Assembly: GCA_021234155.1 (NCBI GenBank)
Contig: JAJEKV010000008.1
Location: forward strand, 14,073,410 to 14,137,409
Source of the DNA: Isoetes taiwanensis
Taxonomy: Eukaryota > Streptophyta > Lycopodiopsida > Isoetales > Isoetaceae
Length of the DNA stretch: 64,000 nucleotides
Direction of reading: 5' to 3'
The translations under genes and the position numbers were made by a program. This document shows positions 21,961 to 34,344 of the stretch, piece by piece. The notes beneath the pieces were generated by a model. It was not told the origin of the DNA, searched no databases, and was given only the letters and a program-made list of their open reading frames with translations. The first letter of the stretch is position 1. Each line of letters opens with the position of its first letter.

Positions 21961-24700
21961 TGAGTTGGGTCGCCGGGGCACATAGCGAGAGTGAGAAGAA
22001 GAGGAGCGCCACGACCGCGGAGCTGCAAGCAGCCTCATGTGGAACTCCCCGAAGGCACTACCGAGGCCCCTCCGCCGACGAGCCAAATGAGTACCATATT
22101 GGGATGGATTTAAGCCGATAGCGAAGACACCCCCACACCACCCCGAAAGTAGCCTGATAGGATAAAGGACGAAAGAAGAAGGAGAGGAACGAAAAAAGAG
22201 GCCACGGATGGAGGATCGAGGAGATGATAAGAACCCAGTGAGAAATCAAAACCAAGGATAAAGTGATGTGGCATGCGAACTAAGGCAAGCGAAAGCTAAA
22301 GAAATCGCGATGACCTGCAAGTTGGTCGCTGATGATATGGCCGAGGTGAAGAAATAGATGAGGGTGACATCCGAGGATGATGAAGAGAGGCAAAAAGGCC
22401 GCAACAACAAAAAGGGGAAGCGGAAGATAAGGAAATGTAATGTAGACGGCAACTGGCAACAAAGCGGGCGAACATAGCCGAAGTAAGCCGTAAGAGTAGA
22501 TGGGGTAACGGAGGAAAAAACTAAAGGCAAAGTCGCAAAGAATAAGGGAACCTCCGGGGGTGAGCAAGCGAAGAAGTAGCCAGTCACAACAACATAAAAA
22601 CCATGTTAACTTCATTCAAATTGACAACTAAAAACATAAAGAGCTACATGATCGCCGATTAACCCTAACAAAGGTTGCCGAAAAGATGTGGCAATAAAGC
22701 CAATGAAAATGCATCAAAAATAGAAATTCTTTAATAAAAGATGCCCCACGCCGATCCCGGGTCCGGTAGTAAAGGCCACCATGGTGCGTATACAATGAAG
22801 AACCACCAGGATATCGAAAGCATGACATGCGGCCGCATGGTGTAAAACGGGGAACTAAAGAAGGCTGGGGAAAACAAAATTATTAAAGAGGCACCAATCA
22901 TAGGTAAAAGCATCAAAGTGAATACGGCATGGATATGGGAACCGAAAGTATTATAAACGGAAGCTTATGATTAAGGGAGAGGCAAAACGATCAACATGAT
23001 GCGGGCCCTATAAAGAATCAATATAGTGAAAACACCACTGTGGCAAGGGCAAACTCAGCAGATTGAGGAAGACGAAAGATAATCAGCCCACTCATTTTGG
23101 GAACGTGGAATCCACACCGGCTCCAAGGAGATTGAAAATGAAAACAAATGAGAAAGATCTCTAAGGTGAGAAAATGAATATCTGCCAAGAAGAACCCTTT
23201 GGAAGAATGGTGGCAACATTCAAATTATCCCCGAACGCTGACCAAAGCGAAAGCATGAAGAGAAGGCAAGGCGAGCGCAAAAACTTGATAGAAAGCAAAG
23301 AGTTCGGCCAAGTGGAAGAATGAGACAGCCTCGAATTTAAAAAAGGCCAACAAAATCCACGGTTGCCCCCGGAGCAAGAGCCACCCCTCCATCCAAAGGA
23401 ACTAGCATCTAAAACCCATGACATGTTAGTAAGGACGACGGGAGGGGAAATAGGACTAAAACTCAAAGATGAGGCGATAGATTCCATAACACAATTTCCA
23501 TGCGAAGCCAAAGAAGATAAAGAAATAGGAGCATCACGATTGCCAAGGTTGAATAAGACGATAAGAACAAAAGGTCAAAGCGAGACAAGAGAGATGAAAA
23601 CAATGCGAAGAGACGGAGAAAGCCCAAAAATTTGGCGAGGTGCCGGAGGTAAGATGAGAAGAAGAAAGAAGTAAGAAGAAAGGCGAAAAACTTGGCCAAT
23701 TTCTTGGAAGATAGGCAAATAATCATGGCGTAAGCATCAAAGGAGAAAAACCAAAGGAAAATAGCACGATGTGACAAACGCTTCCATTAACACTTAGGCC
23801 GGGCAATGAGAAACCAAGCAGATTGCAAATCGAAATGATGCGATGTTGAAGACAAGTAGGGTCCTGCACGAAGTGCTAAAAAGGAAATCATCCATATAAG
23901 GAGTGCAACGAATACCGGCCTCCAATGGCGGACCAAAAGGGCATGATCAATTTGGTAAAGACAAAGGGAGTGAGGCCAGCTAAAAGGAAGCATAGTGAAG
24001 ACAAAAAGTGTGAATCAAAACGAAACCCCAAAAAGTATGATGAGGAGGCCGATGGGAACATGGTGGTAACCGGATTTCGATCCAAAGTAAAAAGAAAATC
24101 TCGGGTTGAAGAACGCCCAAAGCATCTAAAGCGACTCAGAACTAAAAAAGAAGGAACAGATAAAAAGGAGTTAAGATAGCGCAAGTCGAGAATCGCGGAA
24201 CTTATGGTCGCCTCTTGGGTACAACACCCCCAGGTGAGCGTAAAAGGACAAGATGGGACTTGCATAACAAAACACGGTAACGTAAAAGATCTTGAATGGC
24301 GTAACGAGCAAAAGGAATATGAGAAGACAAAGAAGAAAGGTTTGGGCTTAAAATATGGTTGAGAAGGGGGTTCCCCGGCCCACTGAAGAGCATAACCATA
24401 ATGGATCCAAGACAATACTGAGAGGATGAGCGAAATAGAATGCCAAAAGGTAAAGAAGCAAAGAGAGACTGCATACGTGCAAGGTTGCATAGTAAGAATC
24501 AAGAGCCACCGGATCGTAAGGGAAGGTGGGGTAAAGCGAGGTAAAAAAAATTGGCAATCAGAGAAAAAAGACTTCGTTAGAAAACAAAATGCTTTTATTA
24601 ATGATCAAAAGCAAAATACAACAGATAGTGCAGAACAACTAAAACGGCTCAAGAAGACCAAGGCCGAGGCAACACAGGCGGAGAAAGGGTCGAATGTTGA
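21960..24700 (-). mobile_element. DIRS-like tyrosine-recombinase retrotransposon, degenerate pol and YR
   Basis: On the minus strand the conserved blocks fall in the order known for DIRS/Ngaro elements. RT: LDLRYLNSF (about 24190), then GLTPFVFTKLI (about 23985-23945), then RCTPYMDDFLF with YMDD at 23898-23887, then DAYAMIICLSSKKLAK (about 23735-23690). RNase H: LDASSFGWRGG (about 23430), HSSTW (about 23320) and DNLNVATILPKGSS (about 23235-23190). Next come WIPRSQNEWADYLS (23117-23073) and GPHHVDRFASPLN (about 23006-22968). Last is a tyrosine-recombinase end at about 22110-21970, with a QYGTH-LRRGGAS-type block spread over frames and a GRWRS..SRYV-type block. Stops and frameshifts separate nearly every block. 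The element reverse-transcribes and integrates through a recombinase instead of an integrase. A gag-like ORF was not recognised; it may lie near 24500-24700 or be lost. Confidence 0.8.
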
Positions 24701-24718
24701 GGTGGCGGAGAATGTTCG

Positions 24719-25537
24719 GCGCTTCCTCATCTCTCTCAGCAGCACCTTATTCTCTTTGAATTGTTTCCCGTGGAGGGGGGGGGCTCCCTCGCTTGGTTTG
24801 GCCAATTTGGCTTTTCTTTCTTGCTGTCCTTTTCCGCCTTTAGCCTTCGCCATGTGACCTTCGCCCTCGATCCTAGTTTGTAAGGGAAGTCCTTTGGTAT
24901 TGGGCAGTTTGTTGAGTTTTATGCGAGTCCCATTCTAGAATCCCACCATCCGAGACATCGGATCGCCATTCTAGAATGGGACGAGCATGCATGTTTTTGC
25001 ATGCATGCGCGCGGGCGAGATGCCCATTCTCGGGTTGGGAGTTCGCTATTTTAGGGCGCCATTTTGCGGCGTTTCCTCTTCTATCTCAGCAGTACCTTAT
25101 TCTCTTTGAACCCACCCTCCCCCTCTTTGTTTTTGTATTTTTATCGCGTGGCACGCCACAGAATCAGCCCCTCCACTCCGGGAGGTTTGTTTTGTCTTGT
25201 TGTTTTGTTGGTGATGTGCGGTCATGTGTTAGCGAAAGCATCCGCTTCGGCTTTTCCATTCGTGGGTTTTGGGAGCCATTTTTATGCCTTGGGTTTGTCC
25301 AAGCCCCTTGTCAAGGCTTATCACTAGGGTTTTTCCTCGAAACCCGAAAAGGGCGGGTTTTTTAATCCCGCTGATAAGCTTTCGGCAGGTACACTAGCCC
25401 AATCTCTATTAGCATTGTATTTTGTTGGGGTCCAAATGATATAATTGGATTTTCCCTTTATTTTTGTGGGTAGTTCGCATGTGTGCGGCTACCCACTATC
25501 CACCATTGTAGAAAATCTGCTGAGATGAATGAGAAGC
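24719..25537 (+). repeat. DIRS inverted terminal repeat, right end
   Basis: The partner of 21042-21960 (inverted) and of 20226-21041 (direct). It ends at GAGATGAATGAGAAGC, exactly where the left direct copy ends. It contains the nested palindrome at 24927-24982 (outer arms 24927-24941 and 24968-24982; inner ATCCGA at 24948 / TCGGAT at 24958). Confidence 0.85.
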
Positions 25538-28500
25538 CTATCTATCACTAAATAAATGAGTAGCCTAAACATAGCATTAAACCTCACCTTATGGGGAATG
25601 TTGCAACATCTAGACGTCTATATTTCTTGTAGCAACCTCTACAACTGCAGTCAGTCGTACATATAATTATGCTTCAATACAACATGACTACTATTCAATA
25701 GCGGACATTGAGATCGAATAGTGGATGCTAGCAAGATAGGACTTGGATGTATACTTGGTTGTGATCTTCCTGTCATTAACCTGGCATCCTCATCCAATGA
25801 TCAAGTAGCAAAAGGGGACCAATACAACTTTTAAATTGGAGAATAATCACATACCGCCTCAAAAAGCAAGCATAGTTGAACCAGACTTTGTGAAATGAGA
25901 GAATAGAGATTTTGTGAGACCTTAAACTTATAAAGAAGGATAGAGAAGCCAAGTTAAAACTGAAGCGCTATTTATGGTCTGCATATCATGTTTGTTTCCC
26001 CCCTGTAGCATGCAAGCAATTAGTTCTTATGAAGGATAGAAAACCCCAAGAGAAGCTGAGTTGAAACTGAAGCCACTCCATGGTCTTCATGCCATCTTCA
26101 ATTTTGCCCCATAGCATGCAAAAATTTAGCTAAATCAGTAAAAATAAACACATAAATAAGATAAAATAAATTGTAGATCTTAGAATTCAAATGTAATATC
26201 TAAATTAAAGATAAATGACTTCGGAACATATGAAAGAGAGAAAAGAGCTGACTCTTTTTTATGGACACAATATGTCCCATCACTTTTAACCAACCATCTA
26301 GCATGGCATCATGTCTGCCAGACCCTTGTTCATAGTCCTTTGTAATGCCTATGGCTTCTCTTTGGTAGACTGAGATATGATTTTCATGTTCTCAAAGCTC
26401 GCCCATTGCGAATATCTACTGTAAGAGATAGGCTAGCGATCCAAAAGCCTTTGTTTTTGAAGTAATTCACGATGTTGGGGATCAAATCTTATTGGCATCA
26501 CTTTTTATCTAGAAAGAAGACATATATGTAAACAATTTAAATTCCTTAATATCTTGGCTCTGACAGAAGCAATGCGACTCCTGAATGCAGTGTGCATAGT
26601 CTCATTCTAGAATGGCAAGATCTATCCACTTATAAGCCAAATAAGAAGCTCCACGCAATCATTCACCAAGTTGAAAGCATGGGTATGACATAGTTTTGTT
26701 GTTGTTGTCTAATATAATACTACTGCCATTGAACAAAACTCTACAATCAAAGTCACTCGAAAAAATTGGGAAGATGAAAGACAGAAGCTGAATAAAATAT
26801 CCAAACCGTGTATCGTAATAAATAAGATGAGACTGCAATAAATGATCATCATGGCTTTAACCTATCAAAGGATAACTGGACACTTTCTAAGGGAATAAAT
26901 ACTGAGGTTTTCCCTTCAATTATAGCATGGCAACCATTCTACACTGGTCGTAAAGGATTGATTCTGTGTTGAAGGTATGCTAGTTATGCAATTCCATCCA
27001 ATAGCACACAACATCGTATATTGTATCATCAATGTGCACATAAATAACTCAGCTTATTGACTTGGTAATCAAGCTATCATGGACAAACAAACCTATATAC
27101 AAAGCGCACACATAAGAACTTGCTCTTTACAATAGTGATAGTGAAAGCATAATTAGGACTTCTATACTATAGAAAGCAGATGTATACATTATGCGAGCAA
27201 CCAGTTAAAAGGCTAGCTTTGATGTTTACTCCACTAAACAACTCCATTGTCCCCGTGGAAGTGCTGCACGAAATGATGGATCCATCCCTTTTTTCCCAAA
27301 TAAAAGACTGAATGCTCTGAATCGTCTTTTCTTGACCACATAAAGATTGTTGTCCTTCAAAGCATGATGCCTGCATAGATGCTAGCAACAACATGAATAG
27401 GGTAATTGTGGCATTCACGGATCTCAGGTTAGGCGGAATGCAAAATCAGCAGCCAGATTGATTATCACTTATTACAACATCTGAAGGAACAAACCATATT
27501 CTAGATTTGCAACAAATGAATGCGGTACCAAATTGTTGTGATAAATGATAATACAATATCATGTTCAAAATAAACTATTATTAGTACCATTCTGGCCAAG
27601 ATTTGCACATAATGGTTGTTTCAAATCATGTGCCTGTAAAAATAAGCATACATACAAAGGCTGTAATACTCTAGAAGATAACAGAATGAACAATAATTCC
27701 GTGAAGAATTCTACTTACTTACTTTCCATCTCATCCTTGTCCTCCTTCCACATCATAACATCTGTAACTCTTGCGTGGAACCTGCGCAACACAAGTAGAA
27801 CCACAAACTAAGGAAGAATGTTGACAATGTACATCTCTGGTGCACAAGCATCCCCACATCATGATTTTGATTGTTCTTAGCATGTAAAACTGCATTGAAA
27901 TGGATGTACATGCTCAATATAAGTCATTCCATCACTCAAAGCAAAGTGACCAATCTATAGAACAGTAAACATCCAGACAGCTATATCTCGCAAAAATGAT
28001 TTCAAAAGATAACCCTGTCAACGTGCATCAACAACATTCGCACCTTTAATCTTATGTGTGAAAATGAGGAACAATTCTCAAGTGGTTCAATCTTCTAATA
28101 TCTGCTCCTGTTGCATATATTACACTCTTCTTATCAATAGATTATGAAGAAAATATGGTATGATAATAGGGCATATAGCAATAGATAGAACCATCTAACA
28201 TGATACAACTTGTAGCTAATTGTTAATCTTGATAATCAAGATTATTTGAGCATCCTTCAAAAAAAAAAACAAGATTATTTGAGCATCAAGTTGAGGCAAA
28301 TGTGATATGTTAATATGGCATCTAGAATAGCTACAACCATCTAACATGATACAACCTCACATGTGAGTGTTCAAGGTCAATGCACCTTGGCAACATGCTG
28401 CCATGATATTGAAGGAGATCAAACTTGACTCAGGAACATGCGTAAATGGATATTGCTTCCCTTAGCCTTCAATAATAAGGAAAACAAATCATCTATTAAA

Positions 28501-29274
28501 TCACATTTCTGATACCTAAAATTGTCGCAAAATATTGTCCTCAAAGCATGAAGCCCCTCTTTCCTAGTTAAACAAAAATGAAAGAAAGGATGAAGTAGAA
28601 CAGAACCTGCATATCAATCAAAAAGACTTTCAGATGTAATAAACTACATCCAAAGAAAAAGAAAGTTAGGAGGTGTGAAGTACTTAGAAAAATAATTGAG
28701 AACATTTCAATTGTTTAAAGACCAACATGCCATTTTGCCCTAAATGTCTAAGGATGTCAATTTGCAAAGAATATTACCCCAAGAATTATTAGCATTGGAA
28801 GACTAAAATGTGTACAAAAAACATCATCACTTCCTTATCTGGTTGATGAAATGCTTCCTTAATACATATGCCGGACCTCTAAAGCATTTCGATGCTAAAT
28901 AAACCCTGAAATTTTTGGAAAGTTCTCAATCTTTTATAATTTGCAGAGGATCTTGAGTGCAAGAAGAGGAAGTAGGTTTGATGAAGCTAACAAGAGCTGT
29001 CGTTGTGATACTGAGCTCTGTATTCCGGAACAATAAGTCCAATACGACAAAACTCAGAAGGCTTGAAATTATTTTCCACGAACCTAACGTGGAGCCAAGC
29101 GAAAAAGGAATAGAATACCAAAACTAAAATCATGGCAAATTATTTCTTTTCGATTTTTGGACAATCGGAGTCTTTTTTCGACGTTTAAAACCCCATAATA
29201 TTAAAAAATCAGGCTAAAAAAATATCCAAAAAAGTTTTTAGCCAAACCTGAAAATCCCAAATTAACAAGATTGA
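25538..29274. other. Long AT-rich stretch without a recognised gene
   Basis: No family is recognised on either strand. One exon-like interval on the minus strand at about 27783-27724 is open, with an acceptor-like GTTGCGCAG before it and a donor GTAAGT-like AG|TAAGTAAG after it. It is only about 20 codons and I cannot name it. The open frame at 27418-27167 (minus) begins without ATG and also matches nothing I know. A 20-bp direct repeat (CAAGATTATTTGAGCATC) lies at 28238 and 28271 around a poly-A run. Confidence 0.35.
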
Positions 29275-30064
29275 TTTGCTGATGATGTGGATCTATTGGC
29301 CTATACGCCAGTTGGCATGCAACAACACCTTGATGCCCTTGCTCTATTTTGTCAAGTTACTGGTATGCAGGTTAATTTAGAAAAGACAAAGATTTTGGTC
29401 ATCTCCTCCTCCCGACAGAAATGACATACCAATGTTCCATTACCAAGGGCAACTTGTGGAAGCAGTGCATGAGTATAAGTATTTGGGCATTGACTTTACT
29501 ATTAATATGAATTGGGATTGTTGCATTCCGAAAAGAGTTATTGCTAGATGGAAGGCATTGGATGCTATGATGAATAACTCTTTCAAAGCTGATTAATATG
29601 ATTGGTCTCATAAGGCGCATTTGTTTTGCTCATTGGTTGAACCCGTCTTGTTATATGGTGTGGAAATTTGGGATTCAATTATCAGTGCTAGTACTTGGGA
29701 GGATCTTGAACGTGTACAAAAAATATTCTTATCTTCTACTCTGGGAATGAGATCGACAGTGCTATATTATATTCTCTTGCAAGAAACCGATTTTTTTCCT
29801 TTTGCACGGGCAGCCATGCAACGACATCTCTAATATATTAAAAAACTTAGTAACATGGATGCAAGACGCTTACCGAATAAGGCTCTATAAAATCCGGGGT
29901 CCCGGTGGCTGAAGCTTTATTGAAAAGAGAAGCGCTTTAATTGGCTTACGAAATGGGGGGTCCAGAATCTATCTTAGGAGCTATGCCAACAGAGCTTGGA
30001 CGTCTTTGTGCCTAGCTTGATGCTTGTTTTTGTCAGAGACTATGGAAAAACAGAAGTCCAGAAG
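29275..30064 (+). mobile_element. LINE reverse-transcriptase fragment (catalytic box onward)
   Basis: The frame begins FADDVDLLAYTPVGMQQHLD, containing the catalytic ADD. It is followed by VTGMQVNLEKTKIL, the conserved block after the active site (family GLxxNxxKTK). A frameshift at about 29425 leads to HEYKYLGI, and another to the region at 29621-29833 containing YGVEIWD and LERVQ, as in the thumb region of non-LTR elements with the LLYGxExW pattern. A stop ends the frame at 29833, and decayed sequence continues to about 30060. It begins abruptly at the active site, so the fingers are missing here; the fragment at 18.25 kb holds the complementary part. Confidence 0.8.
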
Positions 30065-30906
30065 TAAAACGAGGCATTATAACGTTCTTCTTAACTGCCT
30101 GAAAGGAAAACGCCCAAAGCTAAGCTAAGCAAGAATCGAAACTGCAATCAAGGCAAACATGTCCGCCCTTCAAAAGCCAACCAGAAGAGGCAAAGGATTG
30201 CAAAAAGTCTGCGGAAGTAGGGGCTATAATAGAGTGCAAATTTGGGCCCAAAGAACCAAAATCTGAGGCTAGAAAACCAAAATCAGAAGCCCAAACAGAG
30301 GCCACAGTTGAAGATCTGGTTAAAGACCCCAAATAGAAACTGCGTACCATCCAACCAGGCCCCCAAACCAGCGATGGCGAGCAAGCTCAAAGCACGAAGA
30401 ACAAGGAGGAAAAATAATAGAGGAGACGACCAGATTCAAAGCTAATGACGCATAATGCTGATCGACGGCAGCCAACCCATCCCTTAATGTTACCTAATGC
30501 AGCTATTGAAATCACTTGGGCACAGCCCCAGGCCCATCTCGGTCGTCCAAGCCCAAGACCCCACTATTGCCCACGAAGGAAAGGGTTTGCCCTTGGGGCA
30601 ACCCAAAAATACGTGAATGTCAGCATACATGCATTCTAATTTACGGCTTAAATGTTTCCTTACAAAAAATTTATCATTTACTTTTACACCTGCAATATTT
30701 TCCAACTGCAGCATGTATTTCACAAAATCAACAAGCATTCGTTTCTACAATCGTCTCCTCCCCATTCATAGGGCAACCCCTTGTGGGTCAGCACCTTGTT
30801 GAAAAACAGAAAGGAAAAGAAAGAGGGAGTTATAAAACCTAATCGATAAACCCACGATTTGGGATATCGTTAGCTGTATACTGACTTCCGGCAGGTGGTA
30901 GCAGCT
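30065..30906 (+). promoter_or_regulatory. Upstream region of the ProRS gene
   Basis: No gene was recognised. The last 120 bp before the ATG should contain the promoter and 5' leader. A TATA-like TTATAAAAC sits at 30830-30838, about 70 bp before the ATG. Polypurine sequence at 30795-30830 precedes it. Transcription start sites cannot be read from sequence alone. Confidence 0.35.
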
Positions 30907-33405
30907 ATGGGATCAGGTTAGTTTCTCACGCATTCTCTCATTCTTACAATTCTACAGTGTATCTTACTGGTTTTCTCGTGATAGCTAAGAAGAAGGAGGT
31001 AAAGAAAGAAACCGGGCTTGGTCTTTCAGCAAAGAAGTCTCTTGATTTTGGGCAATGGTACTCAGAGGTGTGTAGAGATCTGTATCTGTTCATTACAATG
31101 CCCGTGGATTTAAAAAAATTGGTTTTGTACAGGTAGTTACTGCCAGTGAGATGATTGAATATTATGATATTTCTGGCTGCTATATCCTCCGTCCATGGTC
31201 CTTTGAAATATGGGAGTTTATTCAGGTCTTTACTTAATCCTTATTGACCTATGATGTCCTATGGTGATAAGTTTCTCACATCATGATTATATGAACAGGG
31301 TTTTCTGGATCAAGAAATAAAGAAGTTGGGAGTAAAAAATTCATATTTCCCTTTATTTGTTACGGAGAAAGCACTTGTGAAGGAGAAGGATCATGTTGAA
31401 GGTTTTGCCCCCGAGGTAGCACTTAAACTTAAATACGCATGCCTTTGTTAGGATGCAATGCATAAGAAAGGCTTATAAAGTTGTTTTCTGCAGGTAGCTT
31501 GGGTTACAAAATCTGGTAGCTCAGATCTGGAAGAACCAATTGCTATTCGTCCAACCAGTGAGACTGTAATGTATCCAAATTTTGCCAAATGGATCCGTGG
31601 ACATCGCGATCTTCCTTTGAGGCTTAATCAGTGGTGCAATGTTGTACGATGGGAATTTAAACATCCTACTCCATTTATCAGGTACTATATATATGTACAT
31701 TTTCATGTTAAACTCCCTTTTTGAACAAATTGTTTTGATTTCAAATATGAAGCCTGAAAGCTTCAATTGGATTGCTACGATTTTTAGATATGTTTGATAT
31801 GCCACTTATATCATTATTAACCAGTTTTATGGTTTTTTCTACCTTTAAAGCCTAGATATTTCTCTTACAAAGTATAGACGTGCATAAAAAAGCTTGGTGA
31901 CTGTTCTGCAGGAGTCGTGAGTTTTTGTGGCAAGAAGGGCATACTGCATTTGCTTCCAAAGAAGAAGCAGACAAAGAGGTATAGTTTGGAGGGTTATGAA
32001 TAGATTATGCTCTCAATTGGTTTTGGATTTTCTTATTTCTTAGTCGCTTTCATATGTCTAACCAGTTATGTCCTTTTACGTTGTTTTGATGTAGGTTCTT
32101 GACATTCTGGAGTTATATAGAAGGGTCTATGAGGAGCTTCTAGCTGTTCCTGTTATCAAGGGCATCAAAAGTGAGAAGGAAAAATTTGCTGGAGGCTTAT
32201 ATACGACCACTGTAGAGGCATGTGCCCTTTCTCCTGCAATCAATACTTTTCTTCTTAAATGCAAGTTTGCTAATTCTATAAAGAATGTACAGGCATTTAT
32301 TCCCATGACTGGACGTGGTATTCAAGGAGCAACATCACATTGCCTTGGCCAAAACTTTGCAAAAATGTTTGATATTAATTTCGAAGATGAAAAGGGTGAG
32401 AGAAAAAAAGTTTGGCAGAATTCTTGGGGACTGACAACAAGAACGGTAATAAATGGGAACATGTTTTGAACATTTATTTATGCAAATTAAATTTACAATT
32501 TCTTGCAGATTGGTGTCATGGTAATGGTCCATGGGGATGATAAAGGTCTTGTTTTGCCACCTAGAGTGGCACCAACTCAGGTTGTCATCATCCATGTTCC
32601 TTACAAGGATGTTGGCATTGAGAAGTTGAGAGATGCATGCTCTAAAACTGGAGAGAAGCTGAAGCAAGCTGGCTTTCGGGTCGAGGAAGATACAAGAGAC
32701 AACTATTCTCCTGGTTGGAAGTATTCACATTGGGAATTAAAAGGCGTACCACTTCGACTTGAAATTGGCCCAAGGGATCTTGAGAAAGGCCAGGTGCATT
32801 TTTAATTTTAATTCAGAATTCTAGTTTTATATGGGCGTTGCTGTCATGTACTTAAACATAATGCTTAGCCATGATACATTGTGTAGGTCAGAGCTGTAAG
32901 ACGTGACAATTTTCAGAAGGAAGATATACCCTTAGAAAATCTGAGTAAACGGGTGTCTGAAATAATGGATGACATCCAAAGTTCACTCTTGGAGAAGGCA
33001 AGACAGGAAAGAGATGCTTGTATTGCAAAAGCATATACATGGGAAGAGTTTACCAGTGCATTAGACAATAAGAAGATGGTCTTAGCTCCATGGTGTGATG
33101 AAGTGGTATGTGCCTTGTGTCATCCCAGATTGTATGTGATAGGACGCCATCCATATTAACTCCATGATGTATAGGACGTGGAAGAAAGTGTAAAAGCACG
33201 TACAAAAGGTGAAAGTGGGGCTGCCAAAACCCTTTGTATGCCGCTTAAGGATGAAGAGGCACTTCCAGAGGGTTAGTACTTTGAGGGCTTAAACATTTTG
33301 CTCTTGATTTTGCACCTGATGGTTGAGTTAATGTTTACAGGCGCCAAATGCTTTGAGTCTGGAAAGCCTGCTAAGCGATGGGCATATTGGGGAAGAAGTT
33401 ATTAA
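30907..33405 (+). CDS. Cytosolic prolyl-tRNA synthetase (class II, eukaryotic/archaeal type)
   Basis: ProRS charges tRNA-Pro with proline for cytosolic translation. Twelve coding exons join without a stop: 30907-30916, 30985-31067, 31133-31225, 31299-31415, 31494-31681, 31912-31978, 32095-32217, 32293-32445, 32509-32793, 32887-33105, 33175-33271 and 33341-33405. The product is 499 residues. All phases agree, and every intron is GT-AG except intron 7 (GC-AG). Recognisable blocks are GLGLSAKK with FGQWYSE at the N-terminus, [27 protein letters not shown], class II motif 2 ([12 protein letters not shown] with [10 protein letters not shown]), [26 protein letters not shown], the anticodon-binding region with [16 protein letters not shown], and the C-terminus YWGRSY, which ends in Tyr as in the eukaryotic/archaeal enzymes. 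Arabidopsis cytosolic ProRS, from memory, is slightly longer through its N-terminus. The start codon is in a 10-nt first coding exon, the least secure part. Confidence 0.95.
32218..32292 (+). other. Non-canonical GC-AG intron (intron 7 of ProRS)
   Basis: The exon ends ...GTAGAG and the intron begins GCATGTG. The acceptor is TGTACAG before GCATTTATTCC. Using GC joins TTVE to AFIPMTGRG in frame, as in the family. The nearest GT, 4 nt downstream, would shift the frame. Confidence 0.85.
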
Positions 33406-34344
33406 TTTTTTTGCAATATATTTTTTTGTAACAAAGTTTTTAGGTGATTGGGCTTTTTAAATTTGGCCATTCAAAGAATATATATATCTATTGTACGCCT
33501 CGATATGGGTGAAGAGAAATGAAGCATTTATTTCATTTTTTATTCAAATATTATGGGTGAAGGTGAAAAAAAAGAAACGGTTTGATCTCTGATTTGATTT
33601 CTGACAACACATATTTGTGGGCAACCACGATGAGGGTTATTGAACTGCAATAACATTTTTTCAGTTGGAATCAACAGTATTTAACAAGTTGTATCTAGAT
33701 ACACCCTATTAATTACTATACAGGAGGATGCTATGCGCTGAATAACGTGTTTGATTTTGTTTTTTTTTTTGGGTCTGGAAAATCCGGACCAAAAACTTTC
33801 TTGTAATAGATTCTGTAGTTTTCATATGCATTCGGGCAGAGATTCTATGTATTCCGACAGTTTTATTCCTTCCTTTTTGTGCAATGGCATGGTTGACATG
33901 TGGCTTATGCACTGCACCATTTTTAAATATAAGAAAGAAGGTTGGACCCATCTCAGAACTGATGAAGCTTGGTATTTTCAAGGTAAGAATTGACATTAAT
34001 GGCTAGAAATAGAGCGATCAATTCGTTTTTTCTGATCAAAACCCTGACTGTTAATGTTGCTTACATATTAATGCTGGAATCATTTTTTCTGTCAACAAAA
34101 GCCACAGCCTGGCCTGAGATCTTGTTATCTAAGCAGATTAAGCAACAAATTTGAATTCTCGAGATGTGGCTTTTCTCATTGGCTTTGGAGCATTTAGGCG
34201 ATTCTCCAATAAAGGTATTTACCATATCCCTTGCTCCTCCTGCATCTAGGTACAAGAAACCATGTCTTGCTACTCCAAAATTACTATGTACAAACCCATG
34301 TAGTCCAAAATGTCCGATGCGTATTGTGTTGGGATTTCCTTTGA
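33406..34344. other. ProRS 3' flank and intergenic DNA
   Basis: The TAA at 33403 is followed by T-rich sequence to about 33550, with an AATATA/TATATA-rich patch at 33470-33490 that could serve 3' processing. No other gene was recognised. Confidence 0.4.

Noticed and set aside
22246-24502. Minus-strand open frames as host membrane proteins (many Phe/Leu/Ser)
   Set aside because: The hydrophobic look comes from reading a pyrimidine-rich strand in the wrong frame. The conserved DIRS RT/RNase H blocks run through several frames of the same segment.
20226-25537. Ordinary LTR retrotransposon with 815-bp direct LTRs
   Set aside because: The direct repeats are real, but no Gypsy or Copia integrase lies between them. 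The internal blocks are DIRS-type and a third, inverted copy sits at the inner left edge.
27167-27418. Signal-peptide-like frame on the minus strand
   Set aside because: It has no ATG at the start, no family resemblance and poor context. I could not support a gene.
30242-30639. Open frames upstream of ProRS (+)
   Set aside because: Low-complexity Lys/Asn/Gln/Pro composition, no domain, and several overlapping frames. Probably non-coding leader or repeat debris.
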